A DNA stretch of 64,000 nucleotides, from positions 1,667,480 through 1,731,479 of the forward strand of contig NZ_LMCU01000001.1 in NCBI RefSeq assembly GCF_001424905.1. Direction: 5' to 3'. Positions within the stretch are counted from its first letter, which is position 1; every line of letters starts with the position of its first letter. The translations under genes and the position numbers were made by a program. Below the pieces are notes generated by a model, which saw nothing but the letters and a program-made list of their open reading frames with translations, was not told the DNA's origin and did no database searches. Shown in pieces: positions 14,699 through 23,631 of the stretch. This DNA comes from Leifsonia sp. Root112D2. Lineage in GTDB: Bacteria; Actinomycetota; Actinomycetes; Actinomycetales; Microbacteriaceae.

Positions 14699-16711
14699 CT
14701 AGCGGGGGCGGGGGAGGGCGCGGCTGTCGTCGTAGCGGTGCGGCGGGGGAACGTCCACGAGGCGCTGCAGGGCGTCGCGCACCACGGCTGCGTAGACGCG
14801 GCCTCCCGCCGATCCGGGGTGAATCTGGTCGTCGGCGAGCAGATTGAGATGTGGGGCAATCACGTTCTGCCAGTCGGCGAGAGCAACGTGACGCCGGTGG
14901 GTGGAGGCGTAGTCGGTGAGCGTCGAGTTCACCTCCGGAGTCCAGTCGCGCGGCGCCTGCACCGTGAGGAAGACGAGCCGCCTGGACGGCCCCGCGATCG
15001 TCTGCAACTCGCTCAGTGTGTCGGGGGAGATGTATCCGTTGGTGCCGAGGCCTATCAACACGACGGGGCGCAGCGTGTGCGCCCTCGCCTGGGCCCGCAC
15101 GATCGCGGGCGCGGCGTGCATCTGCCGTGAGACGACGGCATCGATGGCGATGCCGGGGAATGCACTCTGCAACTCGGGCGCCGACGCGAGCATGACGGAG
15201 TCCCCGATGGCGGTGATCTGGTCGCCTGTCGGCAGAGGCGAGTGCGCCGAAGACGGGTCGGTTTCGGCCCCTCCGCGCGGCGGGGCAGGCCGCTCACCCG
15301 GAGTGGTCGGCACCGGTGCTGGTGTCGACGTCGCGTGCGTCTGAGGGTCGGCTATCGCCTGCTGCCCGCGCTCGACAAGTTGCTCGGCCGTTGTGGCATG
15401 AGGAGCGGATGCCACGGCGGCGACCGTGCCACCGAAGCACAGCACCACACCGAGTCCCGCGGCGAGCCAGACGGGCCGGCGCGGATGCGGGCCCCGCAGC
15501 GTACGGGCGAGCAGTCGTGCCGCACCACGCACACCGTGGCGCCGAATCGGCTGTTCGATGAATCGATACGAGACGGATGCTGCCGCGACGGTCACCAGCA
15601 CGGTGACCCCGCCCGCCACCCACCCCGTCGGGCCGGGCACTGCAGACGATCCCGGCGACCCGGCCGTCGAGGGCAGCGATGCCGTCACCAGCAGCAGCAC
15701 CGGCCAGTGCCAAAGGTAGAGACCGTACGACCGCTCGCCGATCACGCGCAGTGGGGTGACATCGAGGGCGCGGCCGAGCCGGGAACGGGGCGTCACGGCG
15801 GCCCAGATCACGAGCGCGGTGAGCAGGCTGGTGAGCAGCAGCCCGCCGCGGTACGTGGCATCCGCATCGTCATGCAGCCACCAGGCGGCGGTACAGACGC
15901 CGATCAGGCTGAGCACGCCGACGGTCGGCAGCCACGCGTTGATGAAACGCTGGCGGATGAAGCGCTGCGTGCGCTTCTCGCCGACGTTCAGATCGACGGG
16001 GTGCAGCCCTGCGACCATGAACGCGAGCGCGGCACCGACGGCGAGCCCGAAGCTGTGCGTATCCGAACCGAAGTAGACGCGCGTGGCATCCGAACCCGGG
16101 CGGAAGAGTGCGGCCATCGCCGTGGCGGAGGTCAGCGCGAGCGCGCTCACGAGCAGAATCTGCAACCAGCGCCTGCGAGTGAAAAGCAGGGCGATGACCA
16201 GAACCGGCCAGAGCAGATAGAACTGTTCCTCGACCGCGAGCGACCAGAGATTACGGAAGAGCTCGGGGGTGTCGCGGGCGAAGTAGCTGCCTCCCGCGGC
16301 GATATCCAGCCAGTTGCTGCTGAACGTGGCCGCCCCCAGAACCTGGCGACCGATGCTCACCAGCACATCGCCCCCGATGAGCCACGCCGTGGTGCAACAC
16401 ACCACAACCACGGTGATCAGGGCGGGCAGCAGCCGTCGTGCGCGACGCTGCCAGAACCGACCGAGGTCGATGCGACCGTGGCGCTCGTGTTCGGCCACGA
16501 GCAGGCGCGTGATGAGAAAACCACTGATAACGAAGAAGACGTCGACCCCGATGAATCCCCCGGGCAGCAGGCCGGGAAAGCAGTGATAGACGATGACCGC
16601 GATGACCGCGAGTGCACGCAGGCCGTCGAGCCCGGCGAAGCGGGCACCCGTGTGCGGCGCGGATTCAGGGAGGGCTGTGCTGTCGGGGCGGAGGCGTGAG
16701 GGCGTGGTCAT
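14699..16711 (-). CDS. membrane O-acyltransferase with C-terminal SGNH domain (OafA/YrhL type)
   Basis: A 670-residue membrane protein predicted to acetylate a cell-surface glycan. Residues ~25-400 form the acyltransferase-3 domain with about ten membrane spans: FAGLDGLRALAVIAVIVYHCF carries the motif around the conserved His, then GVDVFFVISGFLI and WSLAVEEQFYLLWPV. After a linker rich in Thr and Pro, an SGNH hydrolase domain has block-I GDS in ITAIGDSVMLAS and the DxxH catalytic pair in DDQIHPGS. The two-domain layout matches OatA-like enzymes, in which the membrane part moves acyl groups to the outer domain. The substrate is unknown, and neighbours give no hint. Confidence 0.88.
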   Translation of the reverse strand: MTTPSRLRPDSTALPESAPHTGARFAGLDGLRALAVIAVIVYHCFPGLLPGGFIGVDVFFVISGFLITRLLVAEHERHGRIDLGRFWQRRARRLLPALITVVVVCCTTAWLIGGDVLVSIGRQVLGAATFSSNWLDIAAGGSYFARDTPELFRNLWSLAVEEQFYLLWPVLVIALLFTRRRWLQILLVSALALTSATAMAALFRPGSDATRVYFGSDTHSFGLAVGAALAFMVAGLHPVDLNVGEKRTQRFIRQRFINAWLPTVGVLSLIGVCTAAWWLHDDADATYRGGLLLTSLLTALVIWAAVTPRSRLGRALDVTPLRVIGERSYGLYLWHWPVLLLVTASLPSTAGSPGSSAVPGPTGWVAGGVTVLVTVAAASVSYRFIEQPIRRHGVRGAARLLARTLRGPHPRRPVWLAAGLGVVLCFGGTVAAVASAPHATTAEQLVERGQQAIADPQTHATSTPAPVPTTPGERPAPPRGGAETDPSSAHSPLPTGDQITAIGDSVMLASAPELQSAFPGIAIDAVVSRQMHAAPAIVRAQARAHTLRPVVLIGLGTNGYISPDTLSELQTIAGPSRRLVFLTVQAPRDWTPEVNSTLTDYASTHRRHVALADWQNVIAPHLNLLADDQIHPGSAGGRVYAAVVRDALQRLVDVPPPHRYDDSRALPRPR

Positions 16712-16763
16712 AGGGAGGCAGGAGGCAGGCGGGGCCTTAACGATAACAACCGAAGCTGACTCT

Positions 16764-16776
16764 TAGAATGGCTGTC
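16764..16776 (+). promoter_or_regulatory. -10 element immediately before truA
   Basis: TAGAAT (16764-16769) followed by seven bases and GTG 16777 would place the transcription start at the codon itself, a leaderless arrangement. The -10 overlaps the upstream ATG 16768, which argues against that ATG being used. Confidence 0.5.
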
Positions 16777-17739
16777 GTGAACGAACGAGAGGCCCGCTCG
16801 AACGGCGAAGCGATGGATGCCGTGACGGAGTCCTCGAGCACCGACACTCTCACGCGTTTTCGCCTCGACATCGCCTACGACGGCGGCGGCTTCAACGGCT
16901 GGGCCGTTCAACCGCAGCAGCGCACGGTGCAGGGGGAGATCGAGAACGCCCTCGGCATGGTCTTTCGTCGCGACCCACCGACGCCGCGGCTCGTCGTGGC
17001 CGGTCGCACCGATGCTGGCGTGCACGCGGCGGGACAGGTGGCGCACCTGGACCTGACACCCGCCCAGCTGAAGACGCTGCGCCGTCGACGCTCGGTGCCG
17101 GCCGAGGAGCGGGAGGACGGTGCGATGCTCGCGCGGCGCATCAACGGCATCCAGGGCGCCCACCCCGACCTTGTTGTCACGAAGGCCGCGCTCGCGCCTG
17201 CAGGCTTCGACGCGCGGTTCTCCGCCCTCTGGCGTCGCTATCAGTACCGGGTCGCCGACTCCGTCTCGCGCAGGGATCCACTGCAGCGGCACCGCACCAC
17301 GTGGCATCCGGCTCACCTCGATGTTGACGCGATGGATGCCGCAGCAGTAAGCCTCGTGGGTCTGCACGACTTCGCGTCGTACTGCAAGCCGCGCGAGGGC
17401 GCCACCACTATTCGCACTCTGCAGGAGTTCCGCTGGAGTCGCGACGAGCACGGCGTGCTCATCGCACGACTGCAGGCGGATGCCTTCTGTCACAGCATGG
17501 TGCGCGCGCTTGTCGGCGCCTGTGTGGCCGTCGGCGAGGGCAAACTGGCCGTCGGCGACGTCGTGCTGTTGCGTGATCTCGGCGACAAGACGGCAGATGC
17601 GTTCAAGGTCATGCAGGCGCGCGGGCTCACCCTCATGGAGGTCGGGTATCCGGATGCCGCCGAACTCGCGGTGCGGGCGCAGCAGACGCGGGCGCGGCGA
17701 TCGGCGGATGCGGAGCCTGCCCTGCGTTTGACGCCGTAG
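16777..17739 (+). CDS. truA: tRNA pseudouridine(38-40) synthase
   Basis: Isomerises uridines 38-40 in the anticodon arm of tRNAs. The catalytic Asp is in VVAGRTDAGVHAAGQVAHLD; RLDIAYDGGGFNGWAVQPQQRTVQGEIE opens the domain and RFSALWRRYQYRV and MVRALVGACVAVGEG are conserved. There is an insertion of about 20 residues (RRRRSVPAEEREDG region) common in actinobacteria. GTG 16777 is preferred because a -10 element lies seven bases upstream and no ribosome-binding site precedes ATG 16768 (which would add three residues). The promoter of rplM lies within its 3' end. Confidence 0.93.
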   Translation: MNEREARSNGEAMDAVTESSSTDTLTRFRLDIAYDGGGFNGWAVQPQQRTVQGEIENALGMVFRRDPPTPRLVVAGRTDAGVHAAGQVAHLDLTPAQLKTLRRRRSVPAEEREDGAMLARRINGIQGAHPDLVVTKAALAPAGFDARFSALWRRYQYRVADSVSRRDPLQRHRTTWHPAHLDVDAMDAAAVSLVGLHDFASYCKPREGATTIRTLQEFRWSRDEHGVLIARLQADAFCHSMVRALVGACVAVGEGKLAVGDVVLLRDLGDKTADAFKVMQARGLTLMEVGYPDAAELAVRAQQTRARRSADAEPALRLTP

Positions 17740-17770
17740 CACCGCGTCACGTAACATAGACCCTTGGTGC
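17728..17770 (+). promoter_or_regulatory. rplM-rpsI promoter
   Basis: TTGACG (17728-17733), 18 bases, TAACAT (17752-17757): a good housekeeping promoter whose -35 lies inside truA. ATAGACCCTTGGTGC (17756-17770) is identical to the infA promoter/start region. The leader before rplM is about 140 bases. Confidence 0.75.
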
Positions 17771-17906
17771 CTGCGCTTTTGCGGCGCGACACTACGAAGT
17801 TGAGCCCTCCACCTGCGGCGTTCCGGTGTTTTTCGACAGACATGGAACTCCCAACGGAGTGGGATTCACGAACCTCCAACTCCGATACGAGAAAGCAGCC
17901 ACTACT

Positions 17907-18353
17907 GTGACGCGCACATACACCCCGAAGGCCAACGAGATCCAGCGCGACTGGATCATCATCGACGCGGCAGACGTCGTGCTCGGCCGCCTGGCCAGCC
18001 AGACCGCCATTCTGCTTCGCGGAAAGCACAAGGCCACGTTCGCCAACCACATCGACACGGGTGACTTCGTCATCATCGTGAACGCCGACAAGGTCGCTCT
18101 GACCGGCTCAAAGGCCGAGCAGAAGAAGGCGTACCGCCACTCCGGTTACCCGGGCGGCCTCAGCTCCATGACCTACAGCGAGCTTCTCGCCAAGAACCCG
18201 GTTCGCGCCGTCGAGAAGGCCGTGCGCGGCATGCTGCCGAAGAACTCGATCGGTCGCGCTCAGCTCACCAAGCTCAAGGTCTACGCCGGCCCCGAGCACC
18301 CCCACTCGGCGCAGCAGCCGAAGCCGTTCGCCTTCGACCAGGTCGCGCAGTAA
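17907..18353 (+). CDS. rplM: 50S ribosomal protein L13
   Basis: A 148-residue large-subunit protein from GTG 17907, starting MTRTYTPKANEIQRDWIIIDAADVVLGRLAS, the usual N-terminus. The L13 signature (HPHSAQQPKPF at the end, AEQKKAYRHSGYPGG and AVRGMLPKNSIGR in the middle) is present. A longer reading from 17826 would translate the leader and is not supported. Cotranscribed with rpsI, 49 bases downstream. Confidence 0.97.
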   Translation: MTRTYTPKANEIQRDWIIIDAADVVLGRLASQTAILLRGKHKATFANHIDTGDFVIIVNADKVALTGSKAEQKKAYRHSGYPGGLSSMTYSELLAKNPVRAVEKAVRGMLPKNSIGRAQLTKLKVYAGPEHPHSAQQPKPFAFDQVAQ

Positions 18354-18402
18354 GCGTCGGCGCTTCGAAACCCTAGAGACTCTAAGAAAAGGATTCACCA
18401 TC

Positions 18403-18903
18403 GTGGCGAAGATCGCAGACAGCATTGACGCGGCCGTGTCGGCCGAAACCCCCGAGAACTTCACGACCGAGACGCCGGCCGAGCCCGCCGTCAAGGCTCC
18501 CCGTGCCGTTCTCAACGTTCCCGGTGCAGCCGTGGGCCGTCGCAAGCAGGCTATTGCCCGCGTGCGCCTGGTTCCCGGTGCAGGCACCATCAAGGTGAAC
18601 GGCCGCGAGTTCGCGGACTACTTTCCGAATAAGCTGCACCAGCAGCTGATCAACGACCCGTTCAAGGTTCTCGAGCTTCTCGGCAGCTACGATGTGATCG
18701 CCCGCATCACCGGCGGTGGCCCCTCGGGCCAGGCCGGCGCGCTGCGTCTCGGCATCGCCCGTGCGCTCAACGAGATCGACGAAGAGAACAACCGCGCGAC
18801 GCTCAAGAAGAACGGCTTCCTGAGCCGTGACGCTCGCGTCAAGGAGCGCAAGAAGGCCGGTCTCAAGAAGGCCCGCAAGGCTCCTCAGTTCTCGAAGCGC
18901 TAA
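18403..18903 (+). CDS. rpsI: 30S ribosomal protein S9 with N-terminal extension
   Basis: A 166-residue S9. The first ~40 residues (MAKIADSIDAAVSAETPEN to KAPRAVLNVPG) are an acidic, Ala/Pro-rich extension seen in actinobacteria. The conserved core starts GRRKQAIARVRLVPG, with ITGGGPSGQAGALRLGIARAL, and the tail RVKERKKAGLKKARKAPQFSKR reaches the P site. GTG start with AAAAGGA upstream. glmM follows. Confidence 0.97.
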   Translation: MAKIADSIDAAVSAETPENFTTETPAEPAVKAPRAVLNVPGAAVGRRKQAIARVRLVPGAGTIKVNGREFADYFPNKLHQQLINDPFKVLELLGSYDVIARITGGGPSGQAGALRLGIARALNEIDEENNRATLKKNGFLSRDARVKERKKAGLKKARKAPQFSKR

Positions 18904-18928
18904 TTCGGCATCCCGGGGTTTCGCCTCT

Positions 18929-20290
18929 ATGCCTCGTCTTTTTGGTACGGATGGTGTTCGCGGACTCGCGAATGCCGAGTTGACGGCCGACCTCGCACTC
19001 GGCCTTGCGCAAGCCGCCGCAACGGTTTTGACGCAGGGTCGCAGTGCCGAGGCGCGCCGTGCCGCAGGACGTCGCCCCGTCGCGGTACTCGCACGCGATC
19101 CGCGCATCTCCGGTGAGTTCATCGCTGCCGCGGTGGCAGCGGGGCTGGCCAGCTCGGGCATTGACGTGCTCGACGCCGGTGTCATCCCCACCCCGGCCGC
19201 TGCGTACCTGATCGCGGACATCGACGCCGACTTCGGTGTCATGGTGTCGGCCTCGCACAACCCGGCACCCGACAACGGCATCAAGATTTTCGCGCGCGGT
19301 GGCACCAAGCTGCCGGATGTCGTCGAGGACCGTATCGAGGAACATCTGCAGCGCGAGAAGCTGGCCCCCACGGGAGCCGGCGTGGGGCGCATCCGCCGTT
19401 TCGCCGATGCCGAAGACCGCTACGCCGTGCACCTGATAGCAAGCCTGCCGCATCGACTCGACGGCCTGCACGTCGTGCTCGATTGTGCCAACGGCGCGGC
19501 CGCCGGCGTCTCGCCCGAGGTGTTCAGACTTGCCGGCGCGAAGCTCACGGTGATCGGCAACGACCCCGACGGCCTCAACATCAACGACGGGGTCGGCTCG
19601 ACGCATCTCGACAAGCTGGCCGCCGCCGTCGTTGAAGCGGGGGCCGATGTCGGCATCGCGCACGACGGCGACGCCGACCGGTGCCTCGCTGTCGACCGGG
19701 ACGGCAACATCGTCGACGGCGACCAGATCATGGCGATCATCGCCATCGGCATGGCCGAGCGCGGCGTGCTGAAAGACAACACCCTCGTCACCACGGTGAT
19801 GAGCAATCTCGGGCTGAGCATCGCCATGGAGGCCCACGGCATCCGAACGGTGCAGACCAAGGTCGGCGACCGTTACGTGCTCGAGGAGATGAACGAGCAC
19901 GAGTTTTCCCTCGGTGGTGAGCAGAGCGGTCACGTCATCATGCGCGACTTCGCGACCACGGGCGACGGCATACTCACCGGTATTCACCTCGTCAGCGAGA
20001 TGGCCCGCACCGGCAAGACCCTGGCGGAACTCGCGTCGGTCATGACGGTCTTCCCGCAGACGCTCGTGAACGTGCGCGGGGTCGACCACCACGCTCTGCA
20101 CGACGACGCCGTGGTGGCGTCGGCCGTGGCGGATGCCGAGCGTGAGCTCGGCGCATCCGGTCGCGTTCTGCTGCGCCCCTCTGGCACGGAGCCGATGGTG
20201 CGCGTGATGGTGGAGGCGGCCGATCAGCTCGCGTGCGATCGCATCGCGCACGCCCTCGCCGACGTCGTGCGCGACCGCCTCAGCCTCTAG
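18929..20290 (+). CDS. glmM: phosphoglucosamine mutase
   Basis: Converts glucosamine-6-phosphate to glucosamine-1-phosphate on the route to UDP-GlcNAc and peptidoglycan. ATG 18929 gives 453 residues starting MPRLFGTDGVRGLAN, the family start. Phosphoserine Ser109 lies in VSASHNPAPDNGIK, the metal loop is IAHDGDADRC, the sugar-binding loop is GGEQSGHVIM and the phosphate loop is LRPSGTEPMVRVM. glmS, the preceding enzyme of the pathway, is encoded about 1 kb downstream. Its stop is 12 bases from the convergent coaA stop. Confidence 0.97.
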   Translation: MPRLFGTDGVRGLANAELTADLALGLAQAAATVLTQGRSAEARRAAGRRPVAVLARDPRISGEFIAAAVAAGLASSGIDVLDAGVIPTPAAAYLIADIDADFGVMVSASHNPAPDNGIKIFARGGTKLPDVVEDRIEEHLQREKLAPTGAGVGRIRRFADAEDRYAVHLIASLPHRLDGLHVVLDCANGAAAGVSPEVFRLAGAKLTVIGNDPDGLNINDGVGSTHLDKLAAAVVEAGADVGIAHDGDADRCLAVDRDGNIVDGDQIMAIIAIGMAERGVLKDNTLVTTVMSNLGLSIAMEAHGIRTVQTKVGDRYVLEEMNEHEFSLGGEQSGHVIMRDFATTGDGILTGIHLVSEMARTGKTLAELASVMTVFPQTLVNVRGVDHHALHDDAVVASAVADAERELGASGRVLLRPSGTEPMVRVMVEAADQLACDRIAHALADVVRDRLSL

Positions 20291-20302
20291 CGGCTGCTGC
20301 CC

Positions 20303-21271
20303 TCAGAGCTTGCGGAGGAGCACCGAGCTCACCGTGTGCTCGGCGCCTTTGCGCAGCACGAGCTTGGCGCGGGAGCGTGTAGGGCGGATGTTCTGCAGCA
20401 GGTTCGGCTCGTTGATGCTCGACCAGATCTCGCTCGCCCGCGCGCGGGCCTCTTCTTCGGTGAGGCTCGCGTAGCGGTGAAAGTATGACTTCGGGTTGGC
20501 GAAGGCGCCGCGCTGCAGCTTGAGGAAGCGCTCCTCGTACCAGCGCGCGATGTCGCGGGTGCGGGCATCCACGTAGATGCTGAAGTCGAAGAGATCACTC
20601 ACCGCCAGGCGGTTACCGCCCCCGCCGGCCGGCTGCAGCACGTTGAGGCCCTCGACGATGAGCACATCCGGTTGCCGCACCACCACCTGGGCGCCGTCGA
20701 CGATGTCGTAGCTCAGGTGCGAGTAGAACGGCGCGCGCACCTCGGGAACCCCGGATTTGATGGCGGTGACGAAGCGCAGTAGTGCCCGGCGATCGTATGA
20801 CTCGGGAAAGCCCTTGCGTTCCATGAGGCCGCGGCGGGTGAGCTCGGCATTCGGCAGCAGGAATCCGTCGGTCGTCACGAGCTCGACGCGGGGAGTGTTC
20901 TCCCACCGTGAGAGCAGTTCGCGCAGCAGACGCGCGATAGTCGACTTGCCGACCGCGACCGATCCGGCGACGCCGATGACGAACGGCGTGCCCTTCGCCC
21001 TCTCGCCGAGAAAGTCGCTCGTCACCCGGTGCAGGGCCTTGGTTCCACTCACGTGCAGGTTGAGCAAACGGCTCAACGGCAGATAGACCTCGGCAACCTC
21101 GGACATCTCCAGCGGATCGCCGAGCCCGCGCAACTGAACGAGCTCGGTCTCCGTCAGCGGCAGGCTGGCATTCTGAGCCAGTTCCGACCACTCGGCACGG
21201 TCGATCTCCACAAAAGGAGACGTCTGGCCCGATCCATTGCCGTTGCCGCCGCCCGCGCCCGTGTCAGCCAT
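20303..21271 (-). CDS. coaA: type I pantothenate kinase
   Basis: First step of coenzyme A synthesis: ATP-dependent phosphorylation of pantothenate. At 322 residues it matches the bacterial type I enzyme. The P-loop GVAGSVAVGKST is at residues 100-111; VELVTTDGFLLPNAEL, RKGFPESYDRRALLRFV and VLIVEGLNVLQ are hallmark segments. The first ~20 residues are Gly/Asn-rich. A TAGAAT -10-like element (21281-21286 on this strand) lies nine bases before the ATG, so the leader is very short. Confidence 0.96.
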   Translation of the reverse strand: MADTGAGGGNGNGSGQTSPFVEIDRAEWSELAQNASLPLTETELVQLRGLGDPLEMSEVAEVYLPLSRLLNLHVSGTKALHRVTSDFLGERAKGTPFVIGVAGSVAVGKSTIARLLRELLSRWENTPRVELVTTDGFLLPNAELTRRGLMERKGFPESYDRRALLRFVTAIKSGVPEVRAPFYSHLSYDIVDGAQVVVRQPDVLIVEGLNVLQPAGGGGNRLAVSDLFDFSIYVDARTRDIARWYEERFLKLQRGAFANPKSYFHRYASLTEEEARARASEIWSSINEPNLLQNIRPTRSRAKLVLRKGAEHTVSSVLLRKL

Positions 21272-21340
21272 AGGCTGCTTATTCTATGGGAGTCGACGCG
21301 TGCGAGACGCCTGCGGTCGTCGGTACGGCTCCATGCCGTC

Positions 21341-21353
21341 TAAAATCAAGTCC
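21341..21353 (+). promoter_or_regulatory. -10 element of a probable leaderless glmS transcript
   Basis: TAAAAT (21341-21346), seven bases, then ATG 21354. No ribosome-binding site is seen, so transcription probably starts at or next to the start codon. Confidence 0.55.
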
Positions 21354-23204
21354 ATGTGTGGAATCGTGGGATACGTCGGTCGTGAGCGCAGTCTCGAAGT
21401 TCTGCTCGGGGGGTTGAAGCGGCTCGAGTACCGGGGCTATGACTCCGCGGGCGTCGCCATCATCGCCGACGACGGGCAGCTGCACACGGCCAAGCGCGCC
21501 GGAAGGCTGTCGGTGCTCACCGACGAACTGCAGCGGCACCCGATCAGCAACGGACGCACCGGCATCGGGCACACCCGCTGGGCCACCCACGGTGGGCCCA
21601 CCGACCACAACGCGCACCCGCACCTGGGCGATGACGGCAAGCTTGCCCTGATTCACAACGGCATCATCGAGAACTTCTCCGCTCTCAAAGAGGAACTGCT
21701 CGCCGAGGGTTACACCTTCACGAGCGAGACCGACTCCGAGGCCGCGGCCGTTCTGCTCGGCCGGGAGTATGCGGCAACGGGTGACCTCGTCGAGGCGTTC
21801 CGCCGGGTGGTCACGCGTCTCGAGGGCGCGTTCACGCTGCTCGCCCTGCACCAGGACCAGCCGGATGTCGTGGTCGGCGCCCGACGCAACTCGCCGCTCG
21901 TCATCGGCCTCGGTGACGGCGAGAACTTCCTCGGCTCGGATGTCGCGGCGTTCGTCGAGTACACCAAGCGCGCCGTGGCCATCGGCCAGGACCAGATCGT
22001 GACCATCACGCCGGATGCCGTCACCGTCACCGATTTCGACGGCAACGTCGTCGAGGTGGACGAATTCGAGATCGCGTGGGACGCATCCGCTTCGGAAAAG
22101 GGCGGCTGGTCCAGCTTCATGGCCAAGGAGATCAGCGAAGAGCCGGATGCCGTGGCCAACACCATTCTCGGCCGCGTCGTCGACGGCAAGGTGGTCATTC
22201 CCGAGCTCGACGAGCTCGGCGACGAGGTACTCACCGACATCAACCGCATCGTCATCATCGCCTGTGGCACCGCCGCGTACGCCGGCATGGTGGGCAGCTA
22301 CGCGATAGAGCAGTGGGCGCGCGTGCCCGTGCAGGTGGAGCTGAGCCACGAGTTCCGTTACCGCGACCCGGTGCTCACGCCGCAGACGCTCGTGATCTCG
22401 ATCAGCCAGTCGGGCGAGACCATGGACACGCTCATGGCCGTCAAATATGCGCGCGAGGCCGGCGCCCGCGCGATCTCCGTGTGCAACACCCAGGGCGCGA
22501 CGATTCCGCGCGAATCGGATGCCGCCGTCTACACACACGCCGGCCCCGAGGTCGCCGTCGCCTCCACGAAGGCGTTCGTGGCGCAGATCACCGCGCTCTA
22601 CCTGTTCGGCCTGCACCTGGCCCGTGTGCGCGGTGCACTCGACGAGGCGCAGCTTGCGGCGAACGTGGCCGAGCTCACGGCGATTCCCGAGAAGCTCGCG
22701 CGCGTGCTGGAGTCGTCGGAGAGCATCGCTCAGTTGGCCCGGTGGATGTCTGACACCCGTGCCGTGCTGTTCCTCGGCCGCCATGTGGGCTACCCCATAG
22801 CGCTCGAGGGCGCGCTCAAGCTCAAGGAGCTCGCATACATCCACGCGGAGGGCTTCGCCGCCGGTGAGCTCAAGCACGGGCCGATCGCACTGATCGAGGC
22901 CGGTCAGCCGGTCTTCGTGGTGGTGCCGAGCCCGATCGGATCGCCCGAACTGCACAAGAAGGTCGTCTCCAACATTCAGGAGATCCGTGCGCGCGGTGCC
23001 CGGGTGATAGCCATCGCCGAGCAGGGTGACGCCGCAGTGCTGCCTTTTGCCGACGAGGTCGTTCCGATTCCGCTGGCCGGGCCGTTGTTCGAGCCGCTGC
23101 TCGGCGTGATCCCGCTGCAGATCTTCGCCATGGAGCTGGCCGCGGCCAAGGGCCTCGACGTCGACCAGCCGCGCAACCTTGCCAAGTCGGTCACGGTCGA
23201 ATAG
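21354..23204 (+). CDS. glmS: glutamine-fructose-6-phosphate aminotransferase (isomerizing)
   Basis: Makes glucosamine-6-phosphate from fructose-6-phosphate and glutamine. ATG 21354 is fixed by biochemistry: the next residue must be the nucleophilic Cys (MCGIVGYVGRE), exposed after Met removal. A longer reading from 21237 is therefore wrong. The glutaminase half has GHTRWATHGGPTDHNAHPH. Two SIS domains follow (SQSGETMDTLMAVKYAREAGA; EGALKLKELAYIHAEGFAAGELKHGP), and the end DVDQPRNLAKSVTVE is conserved. 616 residues, intact. Its stop codon lies in the first unit of a 14-base tandem repeat. Confidence 0.97.
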   Translation: MCGIVGYVGRERSLEVLLGGLKRLEYRGYDSAGVAIIADDGQLHTAKRAGRLSVLTDELQRHPISNGRTGIGHTRWATHGGPTDHNAHPHLGDDGKLALIHNGIIENFSALKEELLAEGYTFTSETDSEAAAVLLGREYAATGDLVEAFRRVVTRLEGAFTLLALHQDQPDVVVGARRNSPLVIGLGDGENFLGSDVAAFVEYTKRAVAIGQDQIVTITPDAVTVTDFDGNVVEVDEFEIAWDASASEKGGWSSFMAKEISEEPDAVANTILGRVVDGKVVIPELDELGDEVLTDINRIVIIACGTAAYAGMVGSYAIEQWARVPVQVELSHEFRYRDPVLTPQTLVISISQSGETMDTLMAVKYAREAGARAISVCNTQGATIPRESDAAVYTHAGPEVAVASTKAFVAQITALYLFGLHLARVRGALDEAQLAANVAELTAIPEKLARVLESSESIAQLARWMSDTRAVLFLGRHVGYPIALEGALKLKELAYIHAEGFAAGELKHGPIALIEAGQPVFVVVPSPIGSPELHKKVVSNIQEIRARGARVIAIAEQGDAAVLPFADEVVPIPLAGPLFEPLLGVIPLQIFAMELAAAKGLDVDQPRNLAKSVTVE

Positions 23205-23263
23205 GCAGGTCGAATAGGCGCGGTCGAGTAGGCACGCTTGAGTAAGCACAGTCGAGTAGGCGG
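23195..23263 (+). repeat. 14-base tandem repeat (five units) between glmS and acpS
   Basis: Units GGTCGAATAGGCA, GGTCGAATAGGCGC, GGTCGAGTAGGCAC, GCTTGAGTAAGCAC and AGTCGAGTAGGCGG begin at 23195, 23208, 23222, 23236 and 23250. The first unit contains the glmS stop codon; the array fills the gap up to the acpS ribosome-binding site. Confidence 0.85.
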
Positions 23264-23271
23264 GGAATGAC

Positions 23272-23631
23272 GTGATCAAGGGCATCGGCGTCGACATCGT
23301 CGATCTGGCACGCTTCAACCGCGCCATCACCCGCACTCCGGCCCTACTGGCTCGCCTGTTCACTGAGAGCGAACGCGGTCTGCCAATGCACTCGCTGGCG
23401 GCGCGATTCGCGGCCAAAGAGGCCTTCATCAAAGCGCTCGGTGGCTCAGATGGCGTCAGCTGGCAGAACGTCGAGGTCGTCGCATCCGCCGCCGGCGACC
23501 CGGGCTTCGCCCTGCACGGGGTGCTCGCCGAGAGCGTTGCCGCGCGCGGCATCGCCTCGCTGCACCTCTCGATGACCCACGACGCCGGTGTGGCCTGCGC
23601 CTTCGTGGTGGCCGAGGGCGGCGCGTCGTGA
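23272..23631 (+). CDS. acpS: holo-[acyl-carrier-protein] synthase
   Basis: Transfers 4'-phosphopantetheine from CoA to apo-ACP. The 119-residue protein has the two AcpS magnesium motifs: GIGVDIVDLARF at residues 4-15 (Asp8) and RFAAKEAFIKAL (Glu). LHLSMTHDAGVACAFVV is the conserved C-terminal strand region. GTG start after GGGGA. The stop overlaps the GTG start of alr (GTGA). Confidence 0.95.
   Translation: MIKGIGVDIVDLARFNRAITRTPALLARLFTESERGLPMHSLAARFAAKEAFIKALGGSDGVSWQNVEVVASAAGDPGFALHGVLAESVAARGIASLHLSMTHDAGVACAFVVAEGGAS

Noticed and set aside
23195..23263. Tandem repeats as a CRISPR array
   Set aside because: Units are 14 bases, contiguous and without spacers; no cas gene is present.
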